64,000 nt of DNA from Singulisphaera sp. GP187. Its GTDB lineage: Bacteria > Planctomycetota > Planctomycetia > Gemmatales > Gemmataceae. Of the stretch, positions 7,984-18,038 are shown piece after piece. The stretch spans positions 62,001-126,000 of the forward strand of contig CAMDQN010000001.1 in the NCBI GenBank assembly GCA_945905925.1. Direction: 5' to 3'. Position numbers and translations under genes: made by a program. Within the stretch, counting starts at the first letter, position 1. The number at the start of each line of letters is the position of its first letter. The notes under the pieces were generated by a model. The model was given only the letters and a program-made list of their open reading frames with translations. It searched no databases and was not told where the DNA came from.

Positions 7984-10287
7984 ATGCCGACCGAAGCGAC
8001 CTTCCGGTTCAGCACGTACCTCACGCTCGCGCTCGCGTGCGTCGCGCTGGGGTACGCGCAAGCGCCAATGCTCCCCGAGGTGCCGGTGTTCGCGGGCCTC
8101 GCAGTGACTGCGCTTGGCGTACTGTACTTCGTTGAAACGCGGGTCGCGCTGCTCTCGATCCCGGCCGCCAACCGGCTCGGGGCCGTCGTCGGCACCGCGT
8201 TCGTGTTCTGGGCCGCGTTCCGGATCAAGCGCGAACTGGACATCGCAACTGCCGAGTTCGCGAGCCTGGGTTGGCACATGCTCATCGTGGCGATGTGCGG
8301 ACCGCTAGTGATGCTTCTGCTGGCGGCGAAGGTGGCCCGCGACGAGAAGCACGCGGGCGACTACTGGACGCTCCACGGGACCGCACTCGCGGGCGTCGGG
8401 CTGGCCGCGGCGTTCGCCGAGGAACCGCTCTGCTTCGCGCTCGTCGGATTCTACCTCGTCGCGGCCGTCTGGAGTCTAACGTTGTTCCACCTGAACCGCG
8501 CCGCCGGAATCGTCGCGCCGGTTCCCAACCCGAAAGCACCGCCCGCGCGAATCGCCGCCACGTCTGCCGAACCGCACGGCGCGCGATCGGGGTTCCGCGC
8601 GGCGATCCTGTGGGCCACGAGCGCGGGGGCGGTCGCGGTGCCGCTGTACCTGCTGACCCCGCGCTCACAGGCGATGAAGGCCGACTTCGGGAAACCCCGC
8701 ATCGAGATCGGGTACTCCGCCGGACAGATGGTGGATCTGAACCTGACCGGGCCGTTGGCGACGAATGACGAAACCGCGTTCGAGGTGACCGCGAAGTACC
8801 CCGACGGAACCCCGAAGACGGACCTCGACCCCGGGCAGCGATGGCGCGGGCGCACGCACCACCAGTACGCGCGCGGCGCATGGAGTAAGGATCAGGGGCG
8901 GCTGCCGAATATCTATCCGATCGCGAAGACGGCTGTTCCGTGGGTGCCCCCGAACCTCGGACCGGGGCAGTTCTCGCTCGAGTTCACCGTTCCGCCGCTG
9001 GCGCCGCAGTTCGTCGCCGACCCGATCGTGTGGCTGCCGAACGAGCCGGTCCCGCTATCAAGGACAACCGAGGACCGACCGCGCGGGTGGACCGCCAGTT
9101 TCGACGGCACCTTCTACATGGATCGCGAGCAGACCGTTCCCACTCGACCCGTGCAGTACGTCCAGGCGTACCACCGCGGGCCAGACCCGGACCTCGGGCC
9201 GGGCTTCCAACTCACCGGGGCGCTGCTCGACGACACACTGAGGCAACTCTGCGACAACCCGGTCGAGCGGGTCAAGAAGTACGCCGACAAACTGGTGATC
9301 GACTTGATCGACGCGGGCAAATTGCCGTCAGAGTGGCGCGACCCGGCCACGCTCCGCGACCCCCGGCGGCGCCTCCCGCGCGAGGCGCACCACGACCGGC
9401 TCGCGAAAGCGTTCGCCGCGCACCTCGCGACCACCCCGGAACTGCAATACACCACCGACCTCCGGCGCGAAAACCTGCAGGTCGACCCCATCGAGGACTT
9501 CCTGTATCACTCGAAGGCCGGGCACTGCGAGCGGTTCGCGACCGCACTTGTGCTCATGCTCCGTTCGCAGGGCATCCCGGCGGTGTTGGTGCTCGGTTTC
9601 AAGGGCTGTGAACATGTCGGCGACGGGCGATATCTCGTGAAGCAAGAATCCGCGCACGCCTGGGTCGAAGCACTCGTGTCAATGCCGATTCCCGCTGCCG
9701 AACACCGCCCAGGCGGGCCAGATCGCCACTACCACTGGCGCAGCCTCGACCCCACTCCGGGCGGTGAGAGTACGAACGCCGACACCAACGGTGCCCGGCG
9801 GCAACAGGCGAACTCCTGGATCGGCGAACGGTTCCGCCAGTACTTCGTCAACTACACCCCGGAGCAGCGCCGGAAGAAACTCGCGGCCTTCGTGAACCGC
9901 GTCACCCGGCTCGAAACGCTGCTCGCCCTCGCGGTCGCGATCGCGTTACTTCTGGTCGCGCGAATGATTGTCCGACGCCGCGCGGTCCGGGCGGCGGAAC
10001 CACCTCCGCCCGCAGCACCGACGCGATGGTTCGGGGAACTGGTCGCAGTCCTTAACGCGCACGGGATCACGCACGGCTCGGGCGAGACCCCGATGGAGTT
10101 CGCGATCGTCGCCGCAGCCGCGCTCCGCGCACGAACCGGGTGCGAGCCGGTCGCGGAGGTTCCAATCGCGTGGGCGGAAGCATATTATCAAGATCGGTTT
10201 GGTGGGATTCCGGCGTCGGCCACCCGGCTCGCGGAACTGGCCAGCGAACTGGCCCGACTCCGGGTCGCCCTTGAAACACGAGTGTAG
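7984..10287 (+). CDS. Transglutaminase-like membrane protein (TgpA/DUF3488 type)
   Basis: A 767-residue protein with about six N-terminal membrane helices, a long extracytoplasmic region, a transglutaminase-like core and one more helix near 640-660 before a C-terminal DUF4129-like tail. The catalytic triad is visible: Cys515 in GHCERFA, His558 in SAHAWVE and Asp589 in RSLDPTPGG. ATG 7984 is preferred: an upstream in-frame GTG would translate the family A repeat. It follows MoxR and DUF58 genes, the usual partners of this family. Bacterial members are thought to act on peptides or the cell surface; the substrate is not known. Family assignment is strong. Confidence 0.9.
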   Translation: MPTEATFRFSTYLTLALACVALGYAQAPMLPEVPVFAGLAVTALGVLYFVETRVALLSIPAANRLGAVVGTAFVFWAAFRIKRELDIATAEFASLGWHMLIVAMCGPLVMLLLAAKVARDEKHAGDYWTLHGTALAGVGLAAAFAEEPLCFALVGFYLVAAVWSLTLFHLNRAAGIVAPVPNPKAPPARIAATSAEPHGARSGFRAAILWATSAGAVAVPLYLLTPRSQAMKADFGKPRIEIGYSAGQMVDLNLTGPLATNDETAFEVTAKYPDGTPKTDLDPGQRWRGRTHHQYARGAWSKDQGRLPNIYPIAKTAVPWVPPNLGPGQFSLEFTVPPLAPQFVADPIVWLPNEPVPLSRTTEDRPRGWTASFDGTFYMDREQTVPTRPVQYVQAYHRGPDPDLGPGFQLTGALLDDTLRQLCDNPVERVKKYADKLVIDLIDAGKLPSEWRDPATLRDPRRRLPREAHHDRLAKAFAAHLATTPELQYTTDLRRENLQVDPIEDFLYHSKAGHCERFATALVLMLRSQGIPAVLVLGFKGCEHVGDGRYLVKQESAHAWVEALVSMPIPAAEHRPGGPDRHYHWRSLDPTPGGESTNADTNGARRQQANSWIGERFRQYFVNYTPEQRRKKLAAFVNRVTRLETLLALAVAIALLLVARMIVRRRAVRAAEPPPPAAPTRWFGELVAVLNAHGITHGSGETPMEFAIVAAAALRARTGCEPVAEVPIAWAEAYYQDRFGGIPASATRLAELASELARLRVALETRV

Positions 10288-10290
10288 AAC

Positions 10291-10851
10291 ATGAGTACCG
10301 TGAAGCACCTGCGCGTCGAAACGTCCGTCCTGGTGGTGATCGATATTCAGGATAAACTCCTGGTGAGGATACCCACGGCCGCGGTTCTCGTGCGAAACGC
10401 CGGATTCGTGCTCGACGTCGCGGCGTTGCTGGAAGTGCCGGTGCGCGCAACCGAGCAGTACCCGAGAGGTCTGGGGCCGACCACTCCCGAGATCGCACGC
10501 CGGCTCCCCGCAGCGATCCCAGCGAAGACAACCTTCAGTTGCTGTGGTGCCGGAACGTTTCTCGAAGAACTCGAAATGCTGCGCCGGCCGAACGTGGTAC
10601 TGGTCGGGATGGAAACACACGTGTGTGTCGCGCAGACTGCGCTCGATCTGCTCCACGCCGGGTTGCACGTGTTCCTGCCGGTAGACGCACTCGCCGCGCG
10701 CGGCGAGGTGGATCACAACACCGCGCTGCGCCGGCTCGAACAAGCGGGCGCAGTTCCCACGACCTCCGAGGCGATCGCGTTCGAGTGGGTTCGCAACGCC
10801 TCGCACCCGCAGTTCAAGGCAATCAGCGCACTAATCAAAGAGAAGGAGTGA
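10291..10851 (+). CDS. Isochorismatase-family cysteine hydrolase
   Basis: A 186-residue hydrolase of the isochorismatase-like superfamily (YcaC-like). The catalytic triad is readable: Asp18 in VVIDIQ, Lys79 in PAKTTFSC and Cys112 in METHVCVAQ. The fold covers the whole length and there is no signal peptide, so it is cytosolic. It starts 4 bp after the transglutaminase gene but is probably functionally unrelated to it. YcaC-type proteins cleave small amides or related bonds; the natural substrate cannot be read from sequence. A polypurine/polypyrimidine inverted repeat follows directly after the stop. Confidence 0.9.
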   Translation: MSTVKHLRVETSVLVVIDIQDKLLVRIPTAAVLVRNAGFVLDVAALLEVPVRATEQYPRGLGPTTPEIARRLPAAIPAKTTFSCCGAGTFLEELEMLRRPNVVLVGMETHVCVAQTALDLLHAGLHVFLPVDALAARGEVDHNTALRRLEQAGAVPTTSEAIAFEWVRNASHPQFKAISALIKEKE

Positions 10852-10853
10852 GA

Positions 10854-10923
10854 GTGAAGGGGAGAAGGGGTGAGAAAGTGTGGCACTTGGCGTTTTCGGC
10901 TTTTCACCCCTTCTCCCCTTCAC
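10854..10923. repeat. Polypurine/polypyrimidine inverted repeat
   Basis: GTGAAGGGGAGAAGGGGTGA at 10854 and TCACCCCTTCTCCCCTTCAC ending at 10923 form 20-bp perfect arms, extended with one mismatch, around a loop of about 25 nt. CACCCTTTCACCCTTTC continues the pyrimidine tract. It lies between the isochorismatase and aminotransferase genes and could form a stem or a mirror-type triplex structure. Confidence 0.85.
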
Positions 10924-10984
10924 CCTTTCACCCTTTCATGACACTCGACAACCCTAACCTCTCGACGAACGAGTAAAAACCATC

Positions 10985-12163
10985 ATGACAACGATCCCAG
11001 GCCAACTCTCGCCCACGCCGCGCTTGCTCCTCGGGCCGGGTCCGAGCGACGCGCACCCGCGGGTTCTCTCCGCGATGTCCACGCCGCTGCTGGGTCACCT
11101 CGACCCGCAGTTCCTGGAGATCATGAACGACACGCAGACCATGCTGCGCGAGGTCTACAAGACGAAGAACCAGCTCACGTTCCCGGTCAGCGCGACCGGC
11201 ATGGCCGGCATGGAAACGTGCTTCGTCAATCTGATCGAACCGGGCGACGCGGTCACGGTGTGTAGCATCGGCTACTTCGGCACACGAATGATCGATGTGG
11301 CCGGGCGCACTGGGTGCAAACTCACGGTAAAGGAGAAACCGTGGGGGCAAGTGTTCAGCCTCGATGAACTGCGCGACATCTTGAAGACGACGCGGCCGAA
11401 GGTTCTCGGGTTGGTTCACGCGGAGACTTCCACTGGTGCGCTGCAAGACATCTCCGAAGTTGGAAAGCTGTGCCACGAGTTCGACGCGCTGCTGCTTACC
11501 GACTGCGTGACCTCACTCGGCTGCACGCCGGTGGAACTGGACAAGTGGGAAGTGGACGCGGCCTTCAGTTGCTCGCAGAAGGGGTTAAGCTGCCCGCCCG
11601 GGATGTCACCGGTCAGCCTCAGCCCCCGCGCGGTGGACGCGCTGAAAGCCCGCAAGACGAAGGTGCAAAGCTGGTATCTCGACCTCTCGTCGATCATGAG
11701 CTACTGGGGCGGTGACCGGGCGTACCACCACACGGCCCCGATCACGATGGTCTACGCGCTGCGCGAAGGCTTGCGCCTCGTGCTGGAAGAAGGGTTGGAG
11801 GCGCGGCACGCGCGGCACGTTCGCAACCACCTCGCACTGAAGGCGGGTCTGGAAGCGATCGGCCTGGAGTACATCGCGGCCGAAGCGTACCGACTCCCGC
11901 AACTGAACGCGGTGAAGATTCCGGCGGGCGTCGATGATGTCGCGGGCCGCAAGCGCCTGCTCACGGAGTTCGGCATCGAGATCGGCGGCGGTTTGGGCGA
12001 ATTCAAGGGCAAGGCGTGGCGGATCGGGATCATGGGCTACAACAGCCGCGCGATCTGCGTGCTGTCGGTGCTAGCGGCACTGGAACACGTCCTCCGCGGT
12101 CTCGGCGTGAAGGTAACTCCCGGGAGCGGCGTGGCGGCGGCCGAACTCGCTTACTCCGCGTGA
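10985..12163 (+). CDS. Serine-pyruvate / alanine-glyoxylate type aminotransferase
   Basis: A 392-residue PLP enzyme of fold type I, class V, as expected for alanine-glyoxylate or serine-glyoxylate aminotransferase. Key features are LLLGPGPSDAHP (14-25), SATGMAGME (69-77), VHAETSTG (144-151), LTDCVTSLG (171-179) and the PLP lysine Lys199 in SQKGLSCPPG. It has the family's usual length and no signal. It probably moves an amino group from alanine or serine to glyoxylate in the cytosol; the two donors cannot be separated by eye. The next gene starts 9 bp downstream. Confidence 0.92.
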   Translation: MTTIPGQLSPTPRLLLGPGPSDAHPRVLSAMSTPLLGHLDPQFLEIMNDTQTMLREVYKTKNQLTFPVSATGMAGMETCFVNLIEPGDAVTVCSIGYFGTRMIDVAGRTGCKLTVKEKPWGQVFSLDELRDILKTTRPKVLGLVHAETSTGALQDISEVGKLCHEFDALLLTDCVTSLGCTPVELDKWEVDAAFSCSQKGLSCPPGMSPVSLSPRAVDALKARKTKVQSWYLDLSSIMSYWGGDRAYHHTAPITMVYALREGLRLVLEEGLEARHARHVRNHLALKAGLEAIGLEYIAAEAYRLPQLNAVKIPAGVDDVAGRKRLLTEFGIEIGGGLGEFKGKAWRIGIMGYNSRAICVLSVLAALEHVLRGLGVKVTPGSGVAAAELAYSA

Positions 12164-12171
12164 GGTGAACC

Positions 12172-12765
12172 ATGAACCTGAGCGCACCGTGGCCCGCGGA
12201 CATTCTCGAAAGGATGGGGCGAGCCGTGGAAAAAGTACAAGAACGGTTACTGCGAGCCGCCCGAGCGTTGGAAGGCGGAAGCGTTCCCTACGCCATAATC
12301 GGAGGGAACGCGGTCGCGGCGTGGGTCGCAAAGGTCGATGAGGGTTCCGTGCGCAATACACGCGACGTCGACATCCTCATTCGACGCGCCGACCTCGACG
12401 GGGCGAAGATCGCAATGGACGGAGCCGGGTTCGAGTACGCGTTCACCTACGGCGTCCACCTGTTCTACGAGCGGCCGGACGGCAAGCCGAGCGAAGGGGT
12501 TCACTTGCTCTTCGCGGGTGAGAAGGTGAAGCCGACCGACCCGGTTCCCGCACCGGACATGTCAGAGTCCGAACGCGGAGCCGCATTCCAAGTGATCGCG
12601 CTCGACGCGCTCATTCGGATGAAGCTCGTTGCGAACCGGGATAAAGACCGGACGCACCTGCGAGATATGATCGCCCTCGGCCTGATCGACGCGACGTGGC
12701 CGGAGCGATTCCCCGAAGTGCTCGCGGACCGGCTCCGGCAGATTCTCGCTAACCCCGACGGCTGA
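12172..12765 (+). CDS. Nucleotidyltransferase-fold protein (AbiEii/MNT-like)
   Basis: A 197-residue protein with the minimal nucleotidyltransferase signature: IIGGNAVAAW (42-51) then RDVDILI (64-70), where Asp65 and Asp67 would bind metal. A helical C-terminal half contains DALIRMKLVANRDKDRTHLRD, similar to the region after the catalytic part in AbiEii-type and related proteins. It begins 9 bp after the aminotransferase, with GAGGTG as a ribosome site. No antitoxin-like gene is adjacent, so a toxin role is not supported here. A lone NTase-superfamily protein modifying an RNA or protein is equally possible. Confidence 0.7.
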   Translation: MNLSAPWPADILERMGRAVEKVQERLLRAARALEGGSVPYAIIGGNAVAAWVAKVDEGSVRNTRDVDILIRRADLDGAKIAMDGAGFEYAFTYGVHLFYERPDGKPSEGVHLLFAGEKVKPTDPVPAPDMSESERGAAFQVIALDALIRMKLVANRDKDRTHLRDMIALGLIDATWPERFPEVLADRLRQILANPDG

Positions 12766-12858
12766 CCGGCGAATAACTCCAAAAGGTGCGCCCGCACTGG
12801 CGAACGCACCCTACTGTGGTACGCTCGACGCGTTCCCCACATCACCGGAGGTTGCCCA

Positions 12859-13716
12859 ATGTTCACCCGCATCTCGAACGGCTTTGCTCTCGCCGGGAGC
12901 ACCTGGCGCGTCCTATCGCGCGACAAGCACCTGCTGTTCTTCCCGCTCGTCAGCGGCTTCCTGTTCCTGCTCGTTATGCTCAGCTTCGCGGTGCCGCTCG
13001 CGACGTTGGTCGATTGGAACCAGTTCCAGCAACAGCTTCAACAGAACAACAACAAGCCGCCGGTGTGGGTGTACGCGGTGTCGTTCGCGTTCTACTTCTG
13101 CACGTACTTCGTCATCATCTTCTGTAACTCGGCGCTCATCAGTTGCGCTATGCTGAGGTTCAACGGCGAAACCCCGCGAATCAGCGACGGGTTCCGCATG
13201 GCGATGGCCCGGCTGCCCCAGATTTTCGTGTGGGCGATGGTGTCGTCCACGGTCGGCGTGCTGCTGAAGGTAATCGAGAACTCGCACGAGAAGGCCGGTG
13301 CGCTCATCGCGTGGTTGGTCGGCAGCGCGTGGTCGATCATGACGTTCTTTGTGGTGCCGGTGTTGGTCGTGGAGAAGATCGGGCCGATGGCCGCGGTGGG
13401 CCGGTCGCTGTCGCTGCTGCGCAAAACGTGGGGCGAAGCGATCGTCGGGAACATGGGCCTGAACTTCATCCTGTTCCTGCTGTTCATCCCGGTAATCCTG
13501 CTGTTCCTCGTCGGCGTGCTCCTCGTCGCGCAAGGCATTACCGTGCCGGGCATCGCGATGTTCGTCGTGGCCGGGATCGCGTTCCTGATTCACATGGCGG
13601 TCAGTTCGGCGCTGCACACGATCTTCCTGGCCGCGCTGTATCAGTACGCGGCCGAGGATCGCGTGCCCGAAGGGTTCGACCGCAGCGTGATGGAATCGGC
13701 GTTTGCACGCGGGTGA
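12859..13716 (+). CDS. DUF6159-family integral membrane protein
   Basis: A 285-residue membrane protein with about six helices. The N-terminus MFTRISNGFALAGSTWRVL with RDKHLLFFPLVSG, and the block FFVVPVLVVEKIGPMAAVGRS, match the DUF6159 family as I know it. The function of that family is unknown. ATG 12859 follows CGGAGG, a strong ribosome site. The gene stands alone, converging on the BBP7 gene; an inverted repeat lies between the two stops. The sequence shows no catalytic motif. Confidence 0.75.
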   Translation: MFTRISNGFALAGSTWRVLSRDKHLLFFPLVSGFLFLLVMLSFAVPLATLVDWNQFQQQLQQNNNKPPVWVYAVSFAFYFCTYFVIIFCNSALISCAMLRFNGETPRISDGFRMAMARLPQIFVWAMVSSTVGVLLKVIENSHEKAGALIAWLVGSAWSIMTFFVVPVLVVEKIGPMAAVGRSLSLLRKTWGEAIVGNMGLNFILFLLFIPVILLFLVGVLLVAQGITVPGIAMFVVAGIAFLIHMAVSSALHTIFLAALYQYAAEDRVPEGFDRSVMESAFARG

Positions 13717-13720
13717 TTTT

Positions 13721-13757
13721 GTAGGGTGGGCCTGCGCGAAGCTCTGTCCCACCCTAC
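13721..13757. terminator. Inverted repeat GTAGGGTGGG between convergent genes (family E)
   Basis: GTAGGGTGGG (13721-13730) pairs with CCCACCCTAC (13748-13757) across a 17-nt loop. It lies 4 bp after the DUF6159 stop and 1 bp before the BBP7 stop on the other strand, so it could serve as a two-way terminator. It shares its arms with the element at 21344-21403. Confidence 0.7.
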
Positions 13758-13758
13758 G

Positions 13759-15117
13759 TCAATACCGCGTTTCCAACCCGATGATCAGCCCCTGCGCCCA
13801 GAAGTCGGAGCGGGTCACGATCCGGGCCGGGCGGTCGGCGGCGAACACCGGACCGGTACCGTTCACGAGCGGAATCTGCGCCGGGTTCAGCGTTCGGTCG
13901 ATCTGGTCGCCGGGGCGCACCGCGTCGCTCAAGTAAATGAAACTGTAGCCGCAATACACGCGGCCCGCGTCGCCGATGCGGAACCCAAACTTGATCGTCC
14001 CCTCCGGCACCACCGCGAACACGCCGTTCGCGGTGCGGCCCGCGTTCGACGGCTGCACGTAGATGCCGCTGCCGCCGAACGCCCGCGTCGCGGTGCCGCC
14101 CTGAACCGGTGACTGAAGAATCGTCATGCCCTCGTTCTTCACCACTTCGTAGTTCTGGCCGAACGCGACCTTCGCCGTCATCTCGCAGAACAAGGCGCCG
14201 CGGCGAGCGTCCGCGTGCAGCCCGAGTTGCCCACCGTGGAACCGGTTGTGCGCGTCGAACTGGTCGGCTGTGCGCACCATTCCCGGCAGGTCGGCGAACC
14301 GCAGTTGCGTTTGCTCCAGGCGCAACCCTTCGTGAACCTGGAAGTACCGCCAGCCCGCGAGCGCATTGATCTTCAGGTGCTTGTCGTCGAGCACATTCGC
14401 GACCGTGTTGACTTCCCACCCTTGCACGCGGGTCGAAGTGGCCACACTGAGTAGCGAACTGTTCGCGCCAGGTTGCGCGAGCGTCAGGACTTCGTTCGCG
14501 CCGGTGACGGCGTTCGTGTACGGCAGACCGAAGCTCCGAACGCGGTTCGCGCCGAGATCCGTTACGCGATTGCGGAGAGTGCGCGTACCAAGGAAGTAGT
14601 AGGTGATTTCGTAACCAACCGTCTCGGAGGAGTTGAGCGCGGAACCGGTGGTGAAGCGCCCGCCAGCGTGCGGTTCCGTGTCGATCGCGTTAGCTCCGAC
14701 GAGCAGCGACGTATTGGGGTCCCCAAAGACCTGCGGAAGCCCGGTTCGCGTACCGACCACGAGCGGCGGCACCGGCTGGCGCATCGGCCACCAGTACAGC
14801 AGTTCGTAACTGCTCCAGTTCGGTCCAAGTGGCCCGCGCGGGCGATCCGGCGGAACCGGTTTCGTTTCGGGTTTCGGTTCCGGGACGGGCGCCGGATCCG
14901 GTACGAGCGCCGGTAATTCAACTGGCGCCGGGCCGACCGGCGTGAGTGGTTGCGATACTTCCTTGCCGGGTTGCAGGAAGGGCGGTTCGACGCCGAGCGG
15001 CAGCACCTGACCCTGTGGCAGCGGCGCGGGTGGCGGCGGCGCAGGGACCGGCATCGGTTGAGCGATTGCCGCGACCGACATGAATGCGAAGGCGACCACG
15101 GCGAACACCGTGCGCAT
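13759..15117 (-). CDS. BBP7-family outer-membrane beta-barrel protein
   Basis: A 452-residue exported protein. A signal peptide ([20 protein letters not shown]) is followed by a Pro-rich stretch to about residue 85 and then a beta-rich body starting at [10 protein letters not shown]. Aromatic/hydrophobic alternation, [13 protein letters not shown] and [17 protein letters not shown]-like strands fit the planctomycete BBP7 barrel family. ATG 15117 is chosen because AGGAG lies just upstream; a GTG at 15132 would precede that site. It is divergent from hemB and alone in its unit. The cargo or role of the barrel is unknown. Confidence 0.85.
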   Translation of the reverse strand: MRTVFAVVAFAFMSVAAIAQPMPVPAPPPPAPLPQGQVLPLGVEPPFLQPGKEVSQPLTPVGPAPVELPALVPDPAPVPEPKPETKPVPPDRPRGPLGPNWSSYELLYWWPMRQPVPPLVVGTRTGLPQVFGDPNTSLLVGANAIDTEPHAGGRFTTGSALNSSETVGYEITYYFLGTRTLRNRVTDLGANRVRSFGLPYTNAVTGANEVLTLAQPGANSSLLSVATSTRVQGWEVNTVANVLDDKHLKINALAGWRYFQVHEGLRLEQTQLRFADLPGMVRTADQFDAHNRFHGGQLGLHADARRGALFCEMTAKVAFGQNYEVVKNEGMTILQSPVQGGTATRAFGGSGIYVQPSNAGRTANGVFAVVPEGTIKFGFRIGDAGRVYCGYSFIYLSDAVRPGDQIDRTLNPAQIPLVNGTGPVFAADRPARIVTRSDFWAQGLIIGLETRY

Positions 15118-15246
15118 ACGCGAACTCCTCACGTGAATCTCGTGTCGCGCCGTATGCCGAAGTGCGAAGAACGTGTCCAGATGAACCCTTCGGGCGGTAG
15201 GATGGGTGGGACGCTAACCTCGCTTCCCTCAACGCGCACGGCACCG

Positions 15247-16269
15247 ATGAACCACCCAATCTGCGGCGACACACCACCAATCCCAACCTTCCCCGTCGCG
15301 CGCCCGCGGCGCCTGCGGTACAACCCGCTCGTGCGCGAACTGGTCCGCGAAACGGAACTTAGCGCCCGTGACCTGATCCTGCCGCTGTTCGTGCGGCCCG
15401 GCAAAGGCGTGCGCACCGAGATCAGTTCGATGCCGGGGAATTTCCAACTCAGCACCGACACGCTTGTTGACGAGGTCGGAAACGCGCGCGACCTCGGCAT
15501 CAAAGGGTTCATTCTGTTCGGCATCCCCGAATACAAGGACGCGACCGGTTCCAGCGCACTCAAGGACGAAGGCATCGTCCAACAATCGCTGCGCGCACTT
15601 CGCAAGGCGCACGGCTCGGACGTGCTGCTCGTCACTGATGAGTGCTTCTGCGAGTACACGGATCACGGGCACTGCGGCATCCTGTGCGACCGCGGCGGCA
15701 TCCTCGATGTGGACAACGACGCGACACTCCCCATCCTCGCGCAGCAGTGCGTGAGCCACGCGCGCGCTGGCGCCGACGTGATCGCGCCGAGCGGCATGAT
15801 GGACGGCATGGTACGCGCGATCCGCACCGGCCTGGACGACGCGGGCTTTACGGACATCCCGATTCTGAGCTACGCGGCGAAGTACGCGAGCGGGTTCTAC
15901 GGTCCATTCCGCGACGCGGCCGAATCGCCGCCGTCGTTCGGGGACCGCAATACTTACCAAATGGACCCTGGCAACGGCGACGAGGCGATGAAGGAAGTCG
16001 CGATCGACCTGGCCGAAGGCGCGGACATGATCATGGTGAAGCCGGCGCTGTCGTACCTGGACATCATCCGTCGCGTGAAGGAGAAGTTCCGCGTACCGGT
16101 AGCGGCGTACAACGTGAGCGGCGAGTTCGCGATGGTTAAGGCCGCGGCCGCGAAGGGCTGGATCGACGAGCGCCGCGTGACACTGGAGATCCTCACTAGC
16201 ATCCGCCGCGCGGGCGCCGACATGGTGCTGACGTACCACGCGCGCGACGTCGCGAAGTGGCTGAAGTAG
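15247..16269 (+). CDS. hemB: Delta-aminolevulinic acid dehydratase (porphobilinogen synthase)
   Basis: A 340-residue HemB that condenses two 5-aminolevulinates to porphobilinogen in tetrapyrrole synthesis. Zinc-site cysteines Cys133, Cys135 and Cys143 ([13 protein letters not shown]) mark the zinc-dependent type. The Schiff-base lysines are Lys212 ([14 protein letters not shown]) and Lys265 ([12 protein letters not shown]). PSGMMDGMV and YNVSGEFAM are also canonical. The start at 15247 gives the usual family length; the open frame extends upstream, but that part overlaps the divergent BBP7 promoter region and lacks homology signals. hemE lies 27 kb away in this window, so haem genes are scattered. 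Confidence 0.96.
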   Translation: MNHPICGDTPPIPTFPVARPRRLRYNPLVRELVRETELSARDLILPLFVRPGKGVRTEISSMPGNFQLSTDTLVDEVGNARDLGIKGFILFGIPEYKDATGSSALKDEGIVQQSLRALRKAHGSDVLLVTDECFCEYTDHGHCGILCDRGGILDVDNDATLPILAQQCVSHARAGADVIAPSGMMDGMVRAIRTGLDDAGFTDIPILSYAAKYASGFYGPFRDAAESPPSFGDRNTYQMDPGNGDEAMKEVAIDLAEGADMIMVKPALSYLDIIRRVKEKFRVPVAAYNVSGEFAMVKAAAAKGWIDERRVTLEILTSIRRAGADMVLTYHARDVAKWLK

Positions 16270-16494
16270 TCTGCGTACTCACGTGACCAGCGGCCACCGG
16301 TCGGCGCAGGCTATTGCACCCGTCTCGCCGTCGGGTTAGACTCGCCCTATTGAACCGTCTGTGTTTGCGCTCACGCGATTCTCTCGTCTCGGAATCGGCA
16401 ACTCGTTACGTTTTCCCGCTCGCGTTCTTTCAGACCCTGACGGTGGCGTCGGCACCCACCGCCTTTCATTCAGCAGGTCGAAGGAGTAATCATC

Positions 16495-17568
16495 ATGTCC
16501 ACGCACATCGAGCGGTCCGGTCACCAGCCACGGGGTTTCACGCTGATCGAGTTACTGGTGGTGATCGCCATTATCGCGATCCTCATCGGGCTACTTCTGC
16601 CTGCGGTCCAGAAGGTGCGCGAAGCCGCCGCACGGATGAAATGCCAGAATAACCTCAAGCAACTCGCCCTTGGGTGCATGAACTTCGAGTCCGCGCACGG
16701 GAAGTTTCCCCGCGGAAACGCCGCGTCCGGCACCTTCCCGGACGGCGGGAACACGAGCTGGATGTTCGTCGCCCTCGGGTACAGCGAGCAGAACGCACTT
16801 TACGACAAGGTCGTCGCGAGCGGGAGTTTGGCGAACGCCGTAACTGCTGGCCTCTTGCCGGCACGCATCCCGCTCTCGCGGTGCCCGAGCGACGGATACC
16901 AACTGCAGGACGGCCGGCTGTCGAGTTACGTCGCCAGCACTGGCCCGCAGTGTAACAACCCTTCCGGCGGGTGCGGCAGCCCGTTCCAGATGCACTGTAA
17001 CGGGCAGGTGAATGGCACGGACCCGCCGGCGCCACTCAACACCTACCCGGGCTACGACCCCAGCGCGAGTTGGGGGGGCGGCACCAACGCGGCACTCGTC
17101 CGCGGGATGTTCAACCGGGGCGGGGCGACGATCCGCATCGCCGATGCGACCGATGGAACCTCGAATACGCTTCTGCTCGGGGAGACGCTCCCAGAGTTCT
17201 GCGAGTTCCAGCGATACAACAGCGTCACCGGGCAGGATCCTGGCTGGGCCGGGGGGAATTCGGTCGCCCAGGGTCAGACCATCCAGCCGATCAACTGGAA
17301 GATCGACAAGGTTCCCGCGTCCGCCGCTCCTCCGACCGACTGGGGCAACTCGTGCAACTCGTGCAACGCGACCACCAACCCATCCGGGGACCGGAACCGG
17401 TGTCTGTGGAACTGGTCGGTCACGTGGGGATTCAAGTCGAACCACTCCGGCGGGGCCAACTTCGCCCTGGCCGACGGCTCGGTCCGGTTGATCTCCGAGT
17501 CGATCGATCACCGGACGTACCAGTACCTCGGGTGTCGGCACGACGGCCAGCCGGTGCCCCTCCCCTGA
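16495..17568 (+). CDS. DUF1559 pilin-like secreted protein
   Basis: A 357-residue member of the large planctomycete DUF1559 family. The type IV pilin-like leader is [20 protein letters not shown], with predicted cleavage after Gly14 and the conserved Glu19. It continues [25 protein letters not shown] and ends with the family's C-terminal [14 protein letters not shown] box. It should be processed by a prepilin peptidase and displayed or secreted through a type II secretion or pilus-like machine. The following gene encodes the small lipoprotein that commonly accompanies DUF1559 genes. The 225 bp upstream hold no feature I recognise. The exact function is unknown. Confidence 0.95.
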   Translation: MSTHIERSGHQPRGFTLIELLVVIAIIAILIGLLLPAVQKVREAAARMKCQNNLKQLALGCMNFESAHGKFPRGNAASGTFPDGGNTSWMFVALGYSEQNALYDKVVASGSLANAVTAGLLPARIPLSRCPSDGYQLQDGRLSSYVASTGPQCNNPSGGCGSPFQMHCNGQVNGTDPPAPLNTYPGYDPSASWGGGTNAALVRGMFNRGGATIRIADATDGTSNTLLLGETLPEFCEFQRYNSVTGQDPGWAGGNSVAQGQTIQPINWKIDKVPASAAPPTDWGNSCNSCNATTNPSGDRNRCLWNWSVTWGFKSNHSGGANFALADGSVRLISESIDHRTYQYLGCRHDGQPVPLP

Positions 17569-17588
17569 CCGGCCGTTGAGGAGTAACG

Positions 17589-18038
17589 ATGCGATACTCG
17601 ATCGTTCGTCGCGGGAACTGGTTCGGGCTGGTGCTCCTCGCGAGTGCCGGTTGCGGAAGCCCACCGGGACTGGTGCCAGTGAAGGGCACCGTCACGCTGG
17701 ACGGCAAACAGCTCGCCACTGCGTCCGTCCAGTTCGTCGCCCAAGATCCAGGTGGTCGCGATGCGACCGGGACTACGGACGAGGACGGCGTGTTCACCCT
17801 CTCGACTCTGAAGCCCGGCGACGGGGCGATTCCCGGAAAGTACAAGGTGGTGATCCAAGCATCAACGCCAGTGAGCGGCCCGCCAGCCGCCTCGATGGAG
17901 GATGCCCAGAAGTCTGCTCGCGATAAGGCGCCTCGCGGGATCACGCTGCCCGACCGCTACACCCGTCCAGATCGGACGGTTCTCTGGCAAGATGTCCCCG
18001 CGTCGGGACCGGTGGTGTTCGAGTTGACGAGCAAATAG
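17589..18038 (+). CDS. Small lipoprotein with carboxypeptidase-regulatory-like fold
   Basis: A 149-residue lipoprotein. The lipobox is LASAGC with lipidated Cys22. The mature part begins PVKGTVTLDGKQLATASVQF and continues with TGTTDEDGVFTLSTLKPGDG and IPGKYKVVI, the beta-sandwich pattern of carboxypeptidase-regulatory/transthyretin-like domains. It lies 20 bp behind the DUF1559 gene after GAGGAG. Such lipoprotein/DUF1559 pairs recur across planctomycetes, so the two products probably act together at the envelope. No enzymatic residue is apparent. Confidence 0.85.
   Translation: MRYSIVRRGNWFGLVLLASAGCGSPPGLVPVKGTVTLDGKQLATASVQFVAQDPGGRDATGTTDEDGVFTLSTLKPGDGAIPGKYKVVIQASTPVSGPPAASMEDAQKSARDKAPRGITLPDRYTRPDRTVLWQDVPASGPVVFELTSK

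Noticed and set aside
5772-10287. MoxR and DUF58 genes as the missing partners of the FtsH-like cluster
   Set aside because: They form the common MoxR / DUF58 / transglutaminase operon 9 kb upstream, with an S1 gene and several unrelated genes in between, so a direct link is not supported.
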